Of a stretch of DNA of 50,758 bases, positions 37,621-47,924 are shown piece after piece. The stretch is taken from assembly GCA_003427395.1 (NCBI GenBank), contig BFEA01000450.1, forward strand, positions 1,211,625 through 1,262,382, written 5' to 3'. Source of the DNA: Chara braunii. Lineage: Eukaryota; Streptophyta; Charophyceae; Charales; Characeae. The stretch's first letter is position 1, and every line of letters starts with the position of its first letter. Made by a program: the position numbers and the translations under genes. A model generated the notes under the pieces. It saw nothing but the letters and a program-made list of their open reading frames with translations. It did not search any database and had not been told where the DNA came from.

Positions 37621-38122
37621 ATGCAGCGGCCTAGCTCAGTTGGTTAGGCACACAAGTGACATTCAGGAGGTTGTGGGTTCGAGCCCCATGACCGCCTGCG
37701 GCACACTTAGTGCCAACCAAATGTGATAGTCCTCTTGATACCCCTGATCGGTATTAGTCGGGTCTATGACCAACAGGGGTGCGAGTGTGAGCGTGAGTGG
37801 GTTGTGCGTGGTGTGTGGGATAGTGTTGGCCACAGCCACTGCTGCTACTCTATGGGGGTGGGGGAAGAACATGGGAAGCGCCACTACTGGCAAAATGCTC
37901 AGTCTTTGCGTTAGCCGCCCCCCACCACCGGCGGCCCCAACCTACTCCCTGACCGCCGCCGATTAGGGTGGGGGGGCCAGGGCCAACATGCATCCCCTTA
38001 ATTGTGAGAGGCAGCTATGCTTGCATTGGTCCCCTGTATAGCCTTATAGGAGTAGTGGTAGGTAGATAGTGAAAGGTGAAATTGAGAGAAGAATATAGCT
38101 TAGCTATAAAATAAATAAATAA
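37621..38122 (+). mobile_element. tRNA-derived SINE (502 bp) with target-site duplications
   Basis: The head (about 37,626-37,697) is tRNA-like. It has a pol III A box in TAGCTCAGTTGG, a T arm GTGGG-TTCGAGC-CCCAT containing the B box GGTTCGAGCCC, and matching GCGG/CCGC acceptor ends. The body of about 420 bp has no tRNA similarity. The tail is ATAAAATAAATAAATAA. CAAACAAG(C/T)GTTCCT (15 bp, one mismatch) flanks it at 37,606-37,620 and 38,123-38,137. It would be transcribed by pol III and mobilised by LINE enzymes. Confidence 0.88.
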
Positions 38123-38137
38123 CAAACAAGTGTTCCT

Positions 38138-38440
38138 GTTTCATAGGCAGCAGGGAGGCAGAGTGCGACCACACACAATCTGCTCTCCGTATCCCTGCCC
38201 TACCTACCCAGCTCTTCTTCTGACCTTCAGGCTCGAGGAAGTCTGGATGAACAGGACAACCTGGCAGAAGCCACTAAAACTCCATCAACGAAGAAACCTT
38301 ACACAAATGGAGAAGTGTCAGCTAGATCCCTCCGTGCTAGAAATGCAGCTGGCAGTAGTGGACTGTTGTTCCCTGATCAGTCGAACAGAGACGGCCAAAG
38401 GGTCGCATTGAGGGTAGAACAGGGAGTAAGAGCAGAGGAA
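38138..38440. other. Stretch without recognised genes
   Basis: Continuation of the SINE's target sequence. One plus-strand frame (38,130-38,411) without a domain. Confidence 0.4.
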
Positions 38441-38441
38441 A

Positions 38442-38552
38442 AGGACATCCGTTAAAATTGGAACAATACAGAGGGTTAGCATGGCCCTGGCGCAAGGATG
38501 ACACCATAAATTGAGAGATGGTCCAGATTAAGAAAATATAAAAAAAAAGAGC
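38442..38552 (+). pseudogene. U6 snRNA retropseudogene with A-rich tail
   Basis: GGACATCCGTTAAAATTGGA, then ACAATACAGAGG, TTAGCATGGCCC, GCGCAAGGATGACAC and ATGGTCCAGATT follow the U6 spliceosomal RNA in order over about 90 nt. The 5' stem-loop is missing. The essential ACAGAGA box reads ACAGAGG and three bases after it are lost. The pol III terminator T run is replaced by AAGAAAATATAAAAAAAA, as in retroposed copies. AAGAGC occurs on both sides (38,428 and 38,547) as a possible short target duplication. It is not a functional U6 gene. Confidence 0.85.
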
Positions 38553-39417
38553 TATGGGCAGCTCCCAACCCATGAAAAGTGCCTAAAGGGGTGAGAAAGG
38601 GAAACTGATTGCAGCAGTTTTCGGGTATAACTACCACCACCGACTAGCCAGCCAGTCAGTACCCGTCCTTGGGGGATCTCCCTGGCGTCCTCAACTGGTG
38701 GACCTTACGTCCCACCCCTACTTTGCCCGTGCATTATACAGCGCCAAACCCTACTGCCCTCTACAACTCCTCACTGCGTCCCATAGAGTCTTCAGTCCCA
38801 CGCCAGTCAGTACCGGTCATTAGGCATAGCCGGGTTGTTTTACAAGCGCCCGCCGCTCATTGCCCGTGCTCCCTACTTGGTCCGGGGATACATCCAGCTG
38901 CCAAGTTGCTACCCTAGACCGACCTACATCACACACTAAACTTTCACTCTCATGGGATTCGGGTCCCACTGGGTACCTATGCCCCCAGGTAGGCCGGCAA
39001 CACTAACCATTTCCCCGACAAGGGGGAGGAGCCTTCCTCCAGGAGAGATCGGTCTCTGACTCACCAAGCAGCAGGCAGACCAAGTGAGACTGCTGACTCA
39101 AATGACAAGATGACATCAAAAGAAATCGATTTGCAGCAGAGGTCACCAGGAAAGTACGTGGGAAGGTACCATTCACAACAAAATTCAAATTGCATGACCG
39201 ATAGGTTTAGGGCAAAAAAGCACTTCACTCCTTGGATGTTCCCTTGATGAAGCTCCTCGATCGCAGGTACATGCTCCCCTTGCTCCTTGCTATGCCCCTT
39301 CTTCTTCGGCCCTCAACATGCAGTCAACCCTAATCTCTTCTTTTCCTTTTTTTTTTTTTTCCCTTGCCCGCCGGCCTTCTTCCTTGCCAGTGTCTCAACT
39401 CCGAGCGGATGCAGCGG
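38553..39417. other. Stretch without recognised genes
   Basis: No gene recognised. The right end (from about 39,320, with a T-rich tract at 39,347-39,360) may be the leader of element D on the minus strand. Words like AGTCAGTACC recall the LTRs of elements B and C, but I could not align a full LTR here. Confidence 0.4.
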
Positions 39418-40286
39418 GAACCAGCTCCGATATCACTGAAATGACCCAAGTACTCGTCAAGTTCAACCTCGCATACATCAATGAACAGGCACATGAGAGT
39501 TCACACGGGAGAAGGCAAATCGAGATACAATCAACACTTGAAGATGTCGTCATATTATTATCAATATACAAGAATGTTTGTCAGCTGCTCTGCCGCACAC
39601 ACACGCAACGGATCTCAACCAGATAGCGGCTATGGCTTCTCCTCTCTTCTCTCTCTCTCTTACTTGACTCGCTCTGCCTCACTCTCTCTCGTCTCTCTCT
39701 CTCTCTCTACCTTGGATCGTTACCCTGGATACACCCACGCAGGCAGCTTATACCTTGGCGGCTATGGCCGCCGTCCTCCTACTCTACGTCTAGCTATGGA
39801 GTATCTCACAGGCAACCTCTCCTTCCTCAGGCGCACAGTGCCCAAGTTCCCTTAACGCACAAGCAGCAGCAGCGCTTCCGCATCTCACAACTGAACGAGT
39901 GATGAGCCGCTGCACTGTAGCAGCTAAATATAGGACTTGGCATCGCTGGGCTTGGCTTGGCTTGGCCTGCTTCAGACCGGTACCAGTCGGGCGCGGCCTG
40001 TCTGCTGCAAACATTTTGTCGGTCCAGTAGCTTCCGGACTTTCCTGGGACATGCTGCAAAATTGGACTTGGGACAGTCGGAATGGACTGGACTGGACGCT
40101 TCTGGACTTTCTTGTCGGGTACCGGACGGACTCCTACCCACCTAGGGCGCTTTGGTACTGACACCTACCGACCTACGATGCTTCGGCCTCTAGACCCTAT
40201 GGCCTACCCTATGGAACAGCCCTGGGACTTGGGACTTGTCGGGACCCTGGGACCGGGACTGGGTGTCTGCAGCGTGAATCCTTTCA
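39418..40286 (-). mobile_element. Gypsy element D remnant: primer site plus LTR
   Basis: On the minus strand an LTR of about 850 bp runs from TGAAAGGATTCACGC (40,286) to CATTTCA (39,437). A primer site TGATATCGGAGCTGG follows at 39,435-39,418 (initiator-Met type with two changes). Diverged equivalents of the B/C LTR are visible: GCTTCCGCATC, the CTGTAGCAGCTA block and GGCTATGGC motifs. The rest of the element is missing or unrecognisable to the left of 39,418. The right edge abuts the GATTGATT minisatellite. Confidence 0.65.
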
Positions 40287-40760
40287 AGATGCTGATTGAT
40301 TGATTTATTGTATGCTTAATCAAATGCTGACTGATTGATTGATTGATTGATTGCATGCTTAGTCCAGATGCAGGTTGATTAGACGCTCAATAGAGATGCT
40401 GGTTGATTGCATGCTTAATGGAATCAGATTGATTGCTTCCATGCTTAATCGAATGTTGATTGGTTGATCGATTGATTAACCGAAATGCTGATTGATTGGT
40501 TGCTTTAAGGAATGCAGATTGCTTGCTTGCATGATAAAGCTGCTGGATTGATTGATAGCATGCTGAATCAAATCCTGATTGGTTGATTGCATGCTGAATC
40601 AAATCCTGATTGATTGATTGCATGCTGAATCAAATGCTGATTGATTGAGTAATTAATTGCATGCTTAATGAAATGCTGATTGATGGATTGACTGCATTTT
40701 TATCGAAATCCGGATTGATTGATTGATTGACTGGGTGATTTGTTCATTGACTGATTGATT
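40287..40760 (+). repeat. GATTGATT/GCATGCTTAAT minisatellite
   Basis: Repeated words TGATTGATTGATTG, TTGCATGCTTAATC and AAATGCTGATTGATTG form irregular units of about 28-45 bp. The array continues on the other side of element C (50,443-50,475: GATTGCATGCTTAATCGAAA), so C inserted into it. Confidence 0.85.
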
Positions 40761-41692
40761 TGAAACTGTTTCCACCTTTTATGGTAGCAGTTCCCGCTCC
40801 CACGGCTCGATTCCCCGATCTCGTCCTTACCCGTGTAGAGTGTTAGTTGCCTTGTGTGTGTTTGAACCCGCGACCTGTGTCTTGGTAGTCGCCTGTTGTC
40901 TGTCACAGGTTAGTGTGGTCGTCGGGTCTCAAACTATAGATCTGTCGGTTAGGAGTCCTTAGTAAGGGTAGAAGTCGTAGCTGCTACAGTACCGAAGGGT
41001 CAAGTCTACGGACTTCCGGAAGGTCCAGAAGTGACCCTTCATGTAGTCTTAGGCGACGGTCTGCAGGCAAGTCGGCAGGTGGTTAGTCCAACCTAGCCTA
41101 GTCAGCAGTACCCAGTCCCGGTCGCACTTTGTCCAGTCAGCAAGTACCATGTGGGACTGTGTGCATCCTGGGCCCAGTGGAAAGGGGCAGACCAGCGACC
41201 ATCCGGAGTATAAATCAAGAGGCAGCGTCCAGTCATTCATTCATTCTGCGGCAATTCTGCCTGTCGGCCGTGCGGAATCGCTGCCTGAGCGTCTTGTGCA
41301 AGGCGGTCTGCAGGTGCCCAAAGGAGAAGTGGGCTCTGAGGGGGACGAAGCAGCCATAGCCGCTAGTAGCTAGGAGGTAGAAGGAAGCCATAGCTGCCAT
41401 AGGTTAGAGATAGGCTGTAGCATGCATGTGTGAGGGTGTTGCCTGAAGTGTATGAGTGTGTGGGGGACATCCAGGGAGATCCAGAGTAGCGTGCGTGGGA
41501 ACAGTGGCCGGGAATACAGTGTCCGCTAGGGTGGTGTGGGCGCACAGGCGCCATAGCCATCGGACGCAAGTTTGAATCTGAACTTTGTTTTTGGCCTTGA
41601 TATCTCTGAGCTTTGTGTGGGCGCCTGGCGCTAGTGTGATTGCCACCTGTTTTCATGCATGCTGAATAAGGAAGAAGATGAGTCTGGTTGCA
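40761..41692 (+). repeat. 5' LTR of element C
   Basis: 932 bp from TGAAACTGTTTCCACC to GGTTGCA. One copy of the GTAGCTGCTACAG minisatellite unit, TATAAATC box at 41,209, and GCCATAGC motifs at 41,353, 41,387 and 41,550. Confidence 0.92.
41209..41216 (+). promoter_or_regulatory. TATA box in 5' LTR of element C
   Basis: TATAAATCAAGAGGCAGCG, the same box and downstream context as in element B. Confidence 0.65.
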
Positions 41693-41694
41693 AT

Positions 41695-41712
41695 TGGTAT
41701 CGGAGCTGGTTC
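41695..41712 (+). other. Primer-binding site of element C (initiator Met tRNA)
   Basis: TGGTATCGGAGCTGGTTC two bases after the 5' LTR. It matches 11 of 12 bases of the plant initiator-Met site. Confidence 0.85.
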
Positions 41713-41850
41713 CCGCTGTCCCGCATAGCCATCGTCGTCATCAGGAAGGAGAGGTGCCAGTTGGGCACCACATCAGCGTCCGCCATAGAAAAATGAGCCA
41801 CCATAGCTGCGCCGCTGCAGAAGGACGCCGCACACCTGCACAAACGACGA

Positions 41851-41853
<3 letters not shown>

Positions 41854-41919
<66 letters not shown>
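41854..41919 (+). repeat. (GA)n microsatellite in the leader of element C
   Basis: About 33 GA units, at the place equivalent to 27,699-27,775 in element B. Confidence 0.95.
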
Positions 41920-41922
<3 letters not shown>

Positions 41923-42200
41923 CAATACAAGAGTGGTTGTTGTGGCTCAAGGAGGAAGGTGGCGGCCATAGCCGCAGAGCTCAGACACAGAGGGGAAGAC
42001 GAAGGAGGGGACTAGAAGTAGGAAAGAAGACCGGGAGAGGAAGAACAAAGTAGAAGAAAGTAAAAGAGAAGGGAGAGACAAAGGAGGAGAGAGAAGCCAT
42101 AGCCGGGGTGAAGAAGGAAAGAGAAGAGAGGAGAGAGAGAGGAGGAAGGTGAAGGGTGGCGATGGAGAAGGGCTCGGCAGCCATAGCCGAACGTGCTGAG

Positions 42201-42410
42201 TTGACTGGAGCGTTGACCGAGGCATTGACCGAGGTGTTGAACGACGTTGACCAAGGAGGTTGACCAGCATTGACCGAGGCGTCGACCAGCATTGACCAAG
42301 GAGGTTGACCAGCGTTGACCCAGGCTTTGACCAATGTTGACCAAGGTGGTTACCGACGTTGACTGCAGCATTGACCAATGTTGACCAAGACTGTTGACCG
42401 AGGTTTGACC
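42201..42410 (+). promoter_or_regulatory. Array of sixteen TTGAC(C/T) motifs in the leader of element C
   Basis: Sixteen sense-strand TTGACC/TTGACT words in 210 bp, with spacers such as AAGGAGG, GAGGCA and AGCA. One more TTGACC lies at about 42,542. The array is longer than in element B (nine copies) but sits at the same place, 21 bp after the start of a GCCATAGCC motif (19 bp in B). Confidence 0.55.
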
Positions 42411-42921
42411 AAACTGGAGTTGGTATAATCTTGCCAAGCCATCACCCCATGGTACTTGCTGAGTCTGTCTATCTCTCCTTTCTGCATTGAGTCTCTTCTG
42501 TCTAGGTGATAGGACTCCGTGTATGTGGTCATAGAGCTGCGTTGACCAAATCCACAAGGGCTGAGTAGGGCTATCGTCCATGTCTGACGATTGACACGTC
42601 CTGGAGGACTAACCCTCCCAAGGACCGGTACAGACCAGCGGGCTGCTCAGTGTGGCATGGTTGGCCCAAAATCCGAGTTGTGGGCTGCACAACCAGCTGT
42701 CTAAGTGTTGAGAGGACTTGCTGATCACGTCATCCTATTTGCGACGTTAAAGAATTCCTCAGGAGTTACGGGGGATCTCCTTAAATGCCTCCTGATCAGC
42801 AGTGAAGTCCTGTAGTGACATCCTTAGCAGTAGGTCTAGGCTAGAGACCATAGTTTACAGGATCCCAGAAGGATTTTGTGGTCCTCAGAAAGTCAGTTTG
42901 TAAGTTGGTGGATAAGACTAC

Positions 42922-43254
42922 GTGGTGAGGAGTGGAACAGTCACTTGTTGTGCACCGTTCACCATGGATGACTATTCAATGTACGGACTGCTCGTGGGGT
43001 TCTCCCTGTGTGGAACCCTTTGGCGTCTCCTATTCCCATTAGGCTCCTGGCACACATCCATGTGTAGAGTTGAGACGAGGGGTGGTGTAGGGACCACTCC
43101 TTATACAAAGCAGCAGGAGCAGGAGGCGGCGAGGAAATTGGTCGAACAGAAGGCCAGGAGAGAGAAAAAGAAGTTGCAGAAAAAGGCGAAGAAGTTGGCG
43201 TTCCTGGAAGAGAAAGCAAAAAAAGAAAAAGAGTTGGAGTTGAAGAGGTTGTAG
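42922..43254 (+). pseudogene. Gag N-terminal part, element C
   Basis: The likely start is the ATG at 42,964, in the same setting (TGTGCACC..CACCATGG) as the start of element B. A hydrophobic stretch (YGLLVGFSLCGTLWRLLFPL) not present in B precedes the Lys/Glu-rich coiled coil (KLQKKAKKLAFLEEKAKKEK). It ends at a TAG (43,252-43,254) after which the same frame continues in 43,279-44,205. Confidence 0.7.
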
Positions 43255-43278
43255 AAGGAGAAAGAGGAAGTTGCAGCC

Positions 43279-44205
43279 TTGGTGGATGAAGAAGAAGAAG
43301 AAGACGAAGAAGTTGAGACTCCCTTAGAAAGGAATGTGAGGAGAGAGGAGAAAGGGGAGTCAAGTGCCACGAAGCTGACAAACACAAGATTGGAAAAAAT
43401 GGTGACTGAGTGGGTGGTTAACCTGTCACTGGGGGAAGAAGAAGAAGCGATGTTATATGTTCCCCAGGTCAAGAGGGAGGCGGTGGTAAGGGAGATTCAG
43501 GCGGAGACTAATCCCTTGCGTCGACAAAATATGGAGGAGGAGAAGAAGCTGGAGTGGAAGTTGCGCCTCACCAGGGAAAGGAAACTGCAAATGGAGGCAG
43601 CGGATGAGATGGAAAAGAGACTGAATGAGGCTGCAGAGAGGGGAGGAGAGTTGAAGGAGACCGCTGATCTCAAGACCGAGGTTGGGCTCCTGTCTCAAAA
43701 CGTAGAGGTACTGTTGAGGGTGCAGCAAGAGCAATTCCGCCATCAGAGGGGCCACGATATCGCCCTGCAGTCCATACGCTTAGGATTTAAAGACTCCGCA
43801 CGTGATATGATGTTGTGTGTGGGCACGGAAGTGCAAGCGCCGTTAGATAATACAAAGAAGTTTTGCACAGGTGCGATAGGAGCCACCAAAATAACGCCCC
43901 CGAAGGAGGAAGAAGCACACCCTCGCAGAAAGCGCGTAAAGGTGAAGTTTCCCGATCCCAGCAGTGGGAAAAAGGGAGAGAACTTCAATGACTGGGAGGC
44001 CAACATAAATTCTTATGTCCACCTCCAGGATATCATCCCCGAGGAGCAAGTCCTCGTGACCTTCCACGCCCTCAGAGATGAGGCCTCCAACTTTGCCAGG
44101 TCATTAGCCCGTGTCGCCAGATGTGACAATGATATGGTCGCCTACTTAGCGATCACGCCCTTAAGTGAGTTTCTGAAGGTCCTTCGAGTAGACAGCCCAA
44201 CATGA
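43279..44205 (+). pseudogene. Gag coiled coil and capsid, element C
   Basis: 308 open codons, in frame with 42,922-43,254. Glu-rich helix, then EWVVNLSLGEEEEAMLYV, LEWKLRLTRERKLQMEAADE, IALQSIRLGFKDSARDMML and VKVKFPDPSSGKKGENFNDW, the capsid start. After LSEFLKVL it jumps to the DSPTMTYDTFRD-like end. About 75 residues present in element B are missing, and the frame closes early at 44,203-44,205. Confidence 0.82.
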
Positions 44206-44829
44206 CCTACGATACATTTAGGGATGTTGTGGCTTTTGAGGCACAGTCCATGCCAGTTTCCACTTTTGTGGCACAAGGACTTGGACAAAGGCTAAAAGTG
44301 GAAGGATCGTACCATCTCTAGCCAAGTTAGGGCCAAGGATCATTTGATCCTCATGTTAGACGAAGGAGGTATGAAAGATGTCCCCTATAGCCAGATTGAG
44401 TAGGGCCTCGAAGAGGAGGACAGTGGTGTGAGCCAGGGAAGTACTTATGTTGTTGTCGCGGTCGGAGGGAGGTCGCAAGGAAGGGGAACAGGCCAGGGCC
44501 AAAGGGGCCAGCCCTCTGGTGGTCGAGGACAGGGCGGTCAGGGGGTTGGCAGTAGAGGTAACCACCAAGAGGGAGGAAGGGGTCAAGGTCCCCCGCAAAA
44601 CTGTCCACGATCTAATCGATTACCTCCCAGGAAGGGTGAATGGCACCCTAGTCTGCCCCAGGCCAAACCCTGGGAATCGTTGGGCATGGAACGAACTGTT
44701 TGGCAGAGGAGAGTAGATGATGGTCAATGCATTTACTGCAGTGACCCGGGGCACATCATCAAATATTGCCCCAAGTACAGAGATGCCCGACGAGCTGTTG
44801 CAGAGGCAGCAAAAGGCAACCGTCGGTAG
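44206..44829 (+). pseudogene. Gag end with zinc knuckle, element C
   Basis: After the deletion, frames change. 44,428-44,829 gives a Gly/Arg/Gln-rich stretch and DDGQCIYCSDPGHIIKYCPK, an intact CX2CX4HX4C knuckle (residues about 94-107 of that frame). It ends at a TAG (44,827-44,829). Confidence 0.8.
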
Positions 44830-45278
44830 GGGTCGCAATTGCCCTTACACCTAGGCCATGTGGAGAACAGTGCACGCGTCACAAAGAAACTCCCAACCCA
44901 CATGATCCTATGGCAGAGGTTGCTGGTCAGCGCCTAGTTAGCTATCCAAAGACTGCTTGTGTCAGAGTCTCTCTAGGCGCTTCCCTCACAGGACTGGCAG
45001 AAGAGTTAAAGGAGAGGATGCCAGCCCGGGCCAAGATGAAGAAGGATGGGAAAGAACAACTATTGCTAGTAGATGTAGAGGTCTTTAGAGGCAGAGTAGG
45101 GGCCATAATAAATAGTGGGGCCACCCGCAGCTATATTAGTTGTAAAGCGCTGAAGCTAAGTTTGAAAGTCCAAAGGCTACAAGAACCTATAGTCAGTATC
45201 CTCGCAGACAATTGCACTATGGGAATCGAGGATTACGTCGAGGGAGTCCGTGCGTATTTCCGCTTAGAGAGAAAGTAG
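44766..45278 (+). pseudogene. Protease (retropepsin) region, element C
   Basis: 170 codons. LLLVDVEVFRGRVGAIINSG places Asn where the catalytic Asp should be (IINSGATRSYIS against LIDLGATRSYIS in element B), so the protease is dead. The flap-side region VSILADNCTMGIEDYVEGVR follows. A stop occurs at 45,276-45,278; the MDWGEAAGATLHLREHKCRL segment is at 45,331-45,531 in another frame. Confidence 0.82.
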
Positions 45279-45567
45279 ATAGAGTTCTCCATTCCCTGAC
45301 TCTCCTCGTAGAAGACCACCTCCGTTCGATATGGTTCTAGGTATGGTTCTAGGTATGGACTGGGGAGAGGCAGCAGGAGCCACACTGCATTTAAGAGAGC
45401 ATAAGTGTAGGCTTCCTAGTCCCTCAAGCGACGTCGAAACAACACGCGTGTTTCATGTGTTAGGAGTAGATAACCCTCTGGCACATTATTGTCTCACTGC
45501 TCCCGCGTTCGCGCGTTTAGTCAAGGAGTAATTAGAAAAACAGTTTTTTGTAGCCTATGTTAGGGTT

Positions 45568-45955
45568 GTCAATGAGCCTAAGGAACCCACTAACCCACTT
45601 ATTGCCAAGTTGCAGGAAGAATATGTTGACTTGTCAGAGCCGCCTACAGGAGTAGTGTCGCGCCCAATCCAGCAGCGCATTGAGATAGAGCCTGGCAGTA
45701 GGACTCCTAAGGGAGTTGTCCACAGAATGTCCCCAAGGGAGTTGGAGGAGCTGCGCCTGTCACTGAGCCTAAGGAAGAGGAACCCACTAACCCACTTATT
45801 GCCAAGTTGCAGGAAGAATATGTTGACTTGTCAGAGCCGCCTACAGAAGTAGTGTCGCGACCAATCCAGCAGCGCATTGAGATAGAGCCTGGCAGTAGGA
45901 CTCCTAAGGGAGTTGTCCACAGAATGTCCCCAAGGGAGTTGGGGGAGCTGCGCAA
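45568..45955 (+). repeat. Tandem duplication of about 197 bp at the protease-RT junction, element C
   Basis: 45,568-45,758 and 45,759-45,955 both read from GTCA(A/C)TGAGCCTAAGGA through TTGCAGGAAGAATATGTTGA and CAGCGCATTGAGATAGAGCC to GGAGCTGCGC. The extra copy shifts the frame (offset 197 bases between the matching TGTTGAC words) and repeats the start of RT. Confidence 0.85.
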
Positions 45956-46580
45956 GCAGTTAGATGAGCTCCTCGAGAAGGGTTGGACTAGGCCCAATTC
46001 GTTGCCATTTGGAGCACTTGTTTTGTTTGTCCCCAAGAAAAAGGAAGAACTTCGAATGTGCATAGACTATAGGGGTCTTAACGTCATCACTGTAAAGAAC
46101 GCAGAGCCCTTGCCCCGTATAGACGATCTGTTAGATCGGGTGCAGGGTGGCAAGTACTTCTCTAAGATAGACTTGAAGTCTGGATACCACCAGATTGAAG
46201 TCCATCCAAATGATCAGTACAAGACGACGTTCAGGATTAGATATGGGCATTACGAGTTCATAGTGATGCCCTTTGGACTAACCAACGCACCGGCCACATT
46301 CCAGCGTTGTATGAACGAATTGTTTAGGTCATGGTTAGACAAATTTCTAGTCGTTTACTTAGATGACATTCTAGCATTTAGCAAGACCCTCCAGGAGCAT
46401 GAGGCTCCTTTGAGGCAGGTTTTGGAGAAGCTAAGAGAGGCTAGCTTCAAAATCAACGCAGAGAAGTGTGAATGGGCCAAGACGCGAGTTTTGTACTTGG
46501 GCCATATTCTAGATGGGGATGGTATAAAACTTGAGGATAATAAAATAGCAGCGATAAGAGATTGCCCAACACCCTGCACA
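45807..46580 (+). pseudogene. Reverse transcriptase, element C
   Basis: Open over the whole RT core: [60 protein letters not shown] (catalytic Asp), FIVMPFGLTNAPATFQRCMN and LVVYLDDILAFSKTLQEHEA (catalytic YLDD) to VLYLGHILDGDGIKLEDNKI. The frame is lost at about 46,575, before the RSFLGLANYYRK junction. It is the least damaged RT in the window. Confidence 0.9.
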
Positions 46581-46581
46581 A

Positions 46582-47310
46582 TTGCGATCGTTCCTAGGAT
46601 TGGCAAACTACTACAGGAAGTTCGTGAGGAACTTCTTCGCAATCGTTGCTCCCCTTTGCAAACTGCTCAAGAAGGAGGCAATCTGGAAGTGGGACCAAGA
46701 TTGTACATCGGCTCCGAAGAAGTTGAAGTGGGCCTTGATAGAGTACCCAGTCCTCAAGGTAGCCCATCCGTCTTTGCCTTTTGTTGTCACCACTGATGCT
46801 CGTCGGTATGGTATAGGTGTTGTTCTATAGCAAGATGATGGCTATGGGTATAGACCCGTAGAGTTCATGTCCGCTATGATGCCTTCAGAGAAGGTAGCAA
46901 CATCGACCTCTGAGAGGGAACTCTACGCTCTCAGGCACACGTTAGACCACTGGAAGCACTACTTGCTTCAGAGGCACTTCAAAGTCTACTCAGACCACAA
47001 GACATTGAGGTGGCTGAAGACTCAGGCCAAGATGACATCGAAGCTTACTAGGTGGGCCCCAGAAGTAGACCAATTCGACTTCGAACTTAAGTCTGTCAAA
47101 GGGAAGTGCAATGCAGTTGCGGACGCTTTGAGTAGGAGAGCAGACTACTTTGGAGTGATAGTACATTATCTGGACATACGAAGGGACCTGCAGCAGAAGG
47201 TCACGGATACGTATGTGCAGGACCTTATCTATTGTGACCTCCTCGAGAGAGTCAAGGAGGCCACAAAAATTGAGCCCCATTACCACACTACGAAAAGGTT
47301 ACTATTTTAG
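46582..47310 (+). pseudogene. RT thumb and RNase H, element C
   Basis: 46,582-46,830 (RSFLGLANYYRKFVRNFFAI ... FVVTTDARRYGIGVVL) ends at a TAG. 46,867-47,310 continues in the same frame with TSERELYALRHTLDHWKHYL, RHFKVYSDHKTLRWLKTQAK and CNAVADALSRRADYFGVIVH. All RNase H acidic residues can be seen. A stop at 47,308 ends this piece. Confidence 0.87.
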
Positions 47311-47331
47311 AAGACTAATGTTCTGGATAGA

Positions 47332-47924
47332 TTGTGCATTCCTAATAGTAAAGAGATCCGTAGCCTGATCCTAAGGGAATGCCACAACACAGAGGGACAC
47401 TTCGGTTGGCAAAAGACGTTAGCCAACCTCATTAGCGCATTTACGTGGCTTGGCATGAAGCCTGACTGCATAGAGTACGTACGCAATTGTAAGGTGTGCC
47501 AAAGAAACAAGACCACCTCGCGAGCCCCTCTAGGTCTTATCAAACCCTTGCCTATTCCCTCAGGACCCGGAGATTCAGTATCCATCAATTTCATGGATGT
47601 TGGGGTTCGAAGTAGGCATGGCAGGAGCCAAGTCATGGCTATAATCGATAGGTTTAGCAAATATGCAGTTTTTATTCCTTCGCCTTTAGGGGCATGCACC
47701 GACTTAGTAATAGAGAAGTTCTTTGATCATTGGGTCAGTGAGCATGGTCTACCGCTGTCCATAGTTAGTGACAGAGATGTCAGGTTCACCAGTCAGAACT
47801 GGCAGGAACAGATGAGAGTCTACGACTCTAAGTTGCTGATGTCGTCGGGCCGTCATCCATAAATTAACGGTCAAACTGAACAGATGAACAAGATCCTGCA
47901 ACAAGTTCTTAGAATGTACATTAG
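47332..47924 (+). pseudogene. Integrase zinc-binding and catalytic core, element C
   Basis: 176 codons with ECHNTEGHFGWQKTLANLIS and YVRNCKVCQRNKTTSRAPLG (HHCC finger), SVSINFMDVGVRSRHGRSQV (first catalytic Asp replaced by Asn; element B has SIDFMD) and LSIVSDRDVRFTSQNWQEQM. A TAA at 47,860-47,862 interrupts it just before NGQTEQMNKILQQVLRMYIR, which holds the Glu and runs into the SINE at 47,925. Confidence 0.87.

Larger units (their letters stand above)
41713..42921 (+). other. Untranslated leader of element C
   Basis: Contains the (GA)n tract (41,854-41,919), GCCATAGC motifs (41,782, 41,965, 42,096, 42,180) and the TTGACC array (42,201-42,410). From about 42,420 on it aligns with 28,180-28,738 in element B (GTACTTGCTGAGTC, CTCCTTAAATGCCTCCTGAT and others). 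No sense-strand gene. Confidence 0.8.

Noticed and set aside
37626-37697. Functional tRNA gene
   Set aside because: Only the T arm and part of the acceptor pair well; the anticodon arm is not convincing, and target duplications plus an AAAT tail show a SINE.
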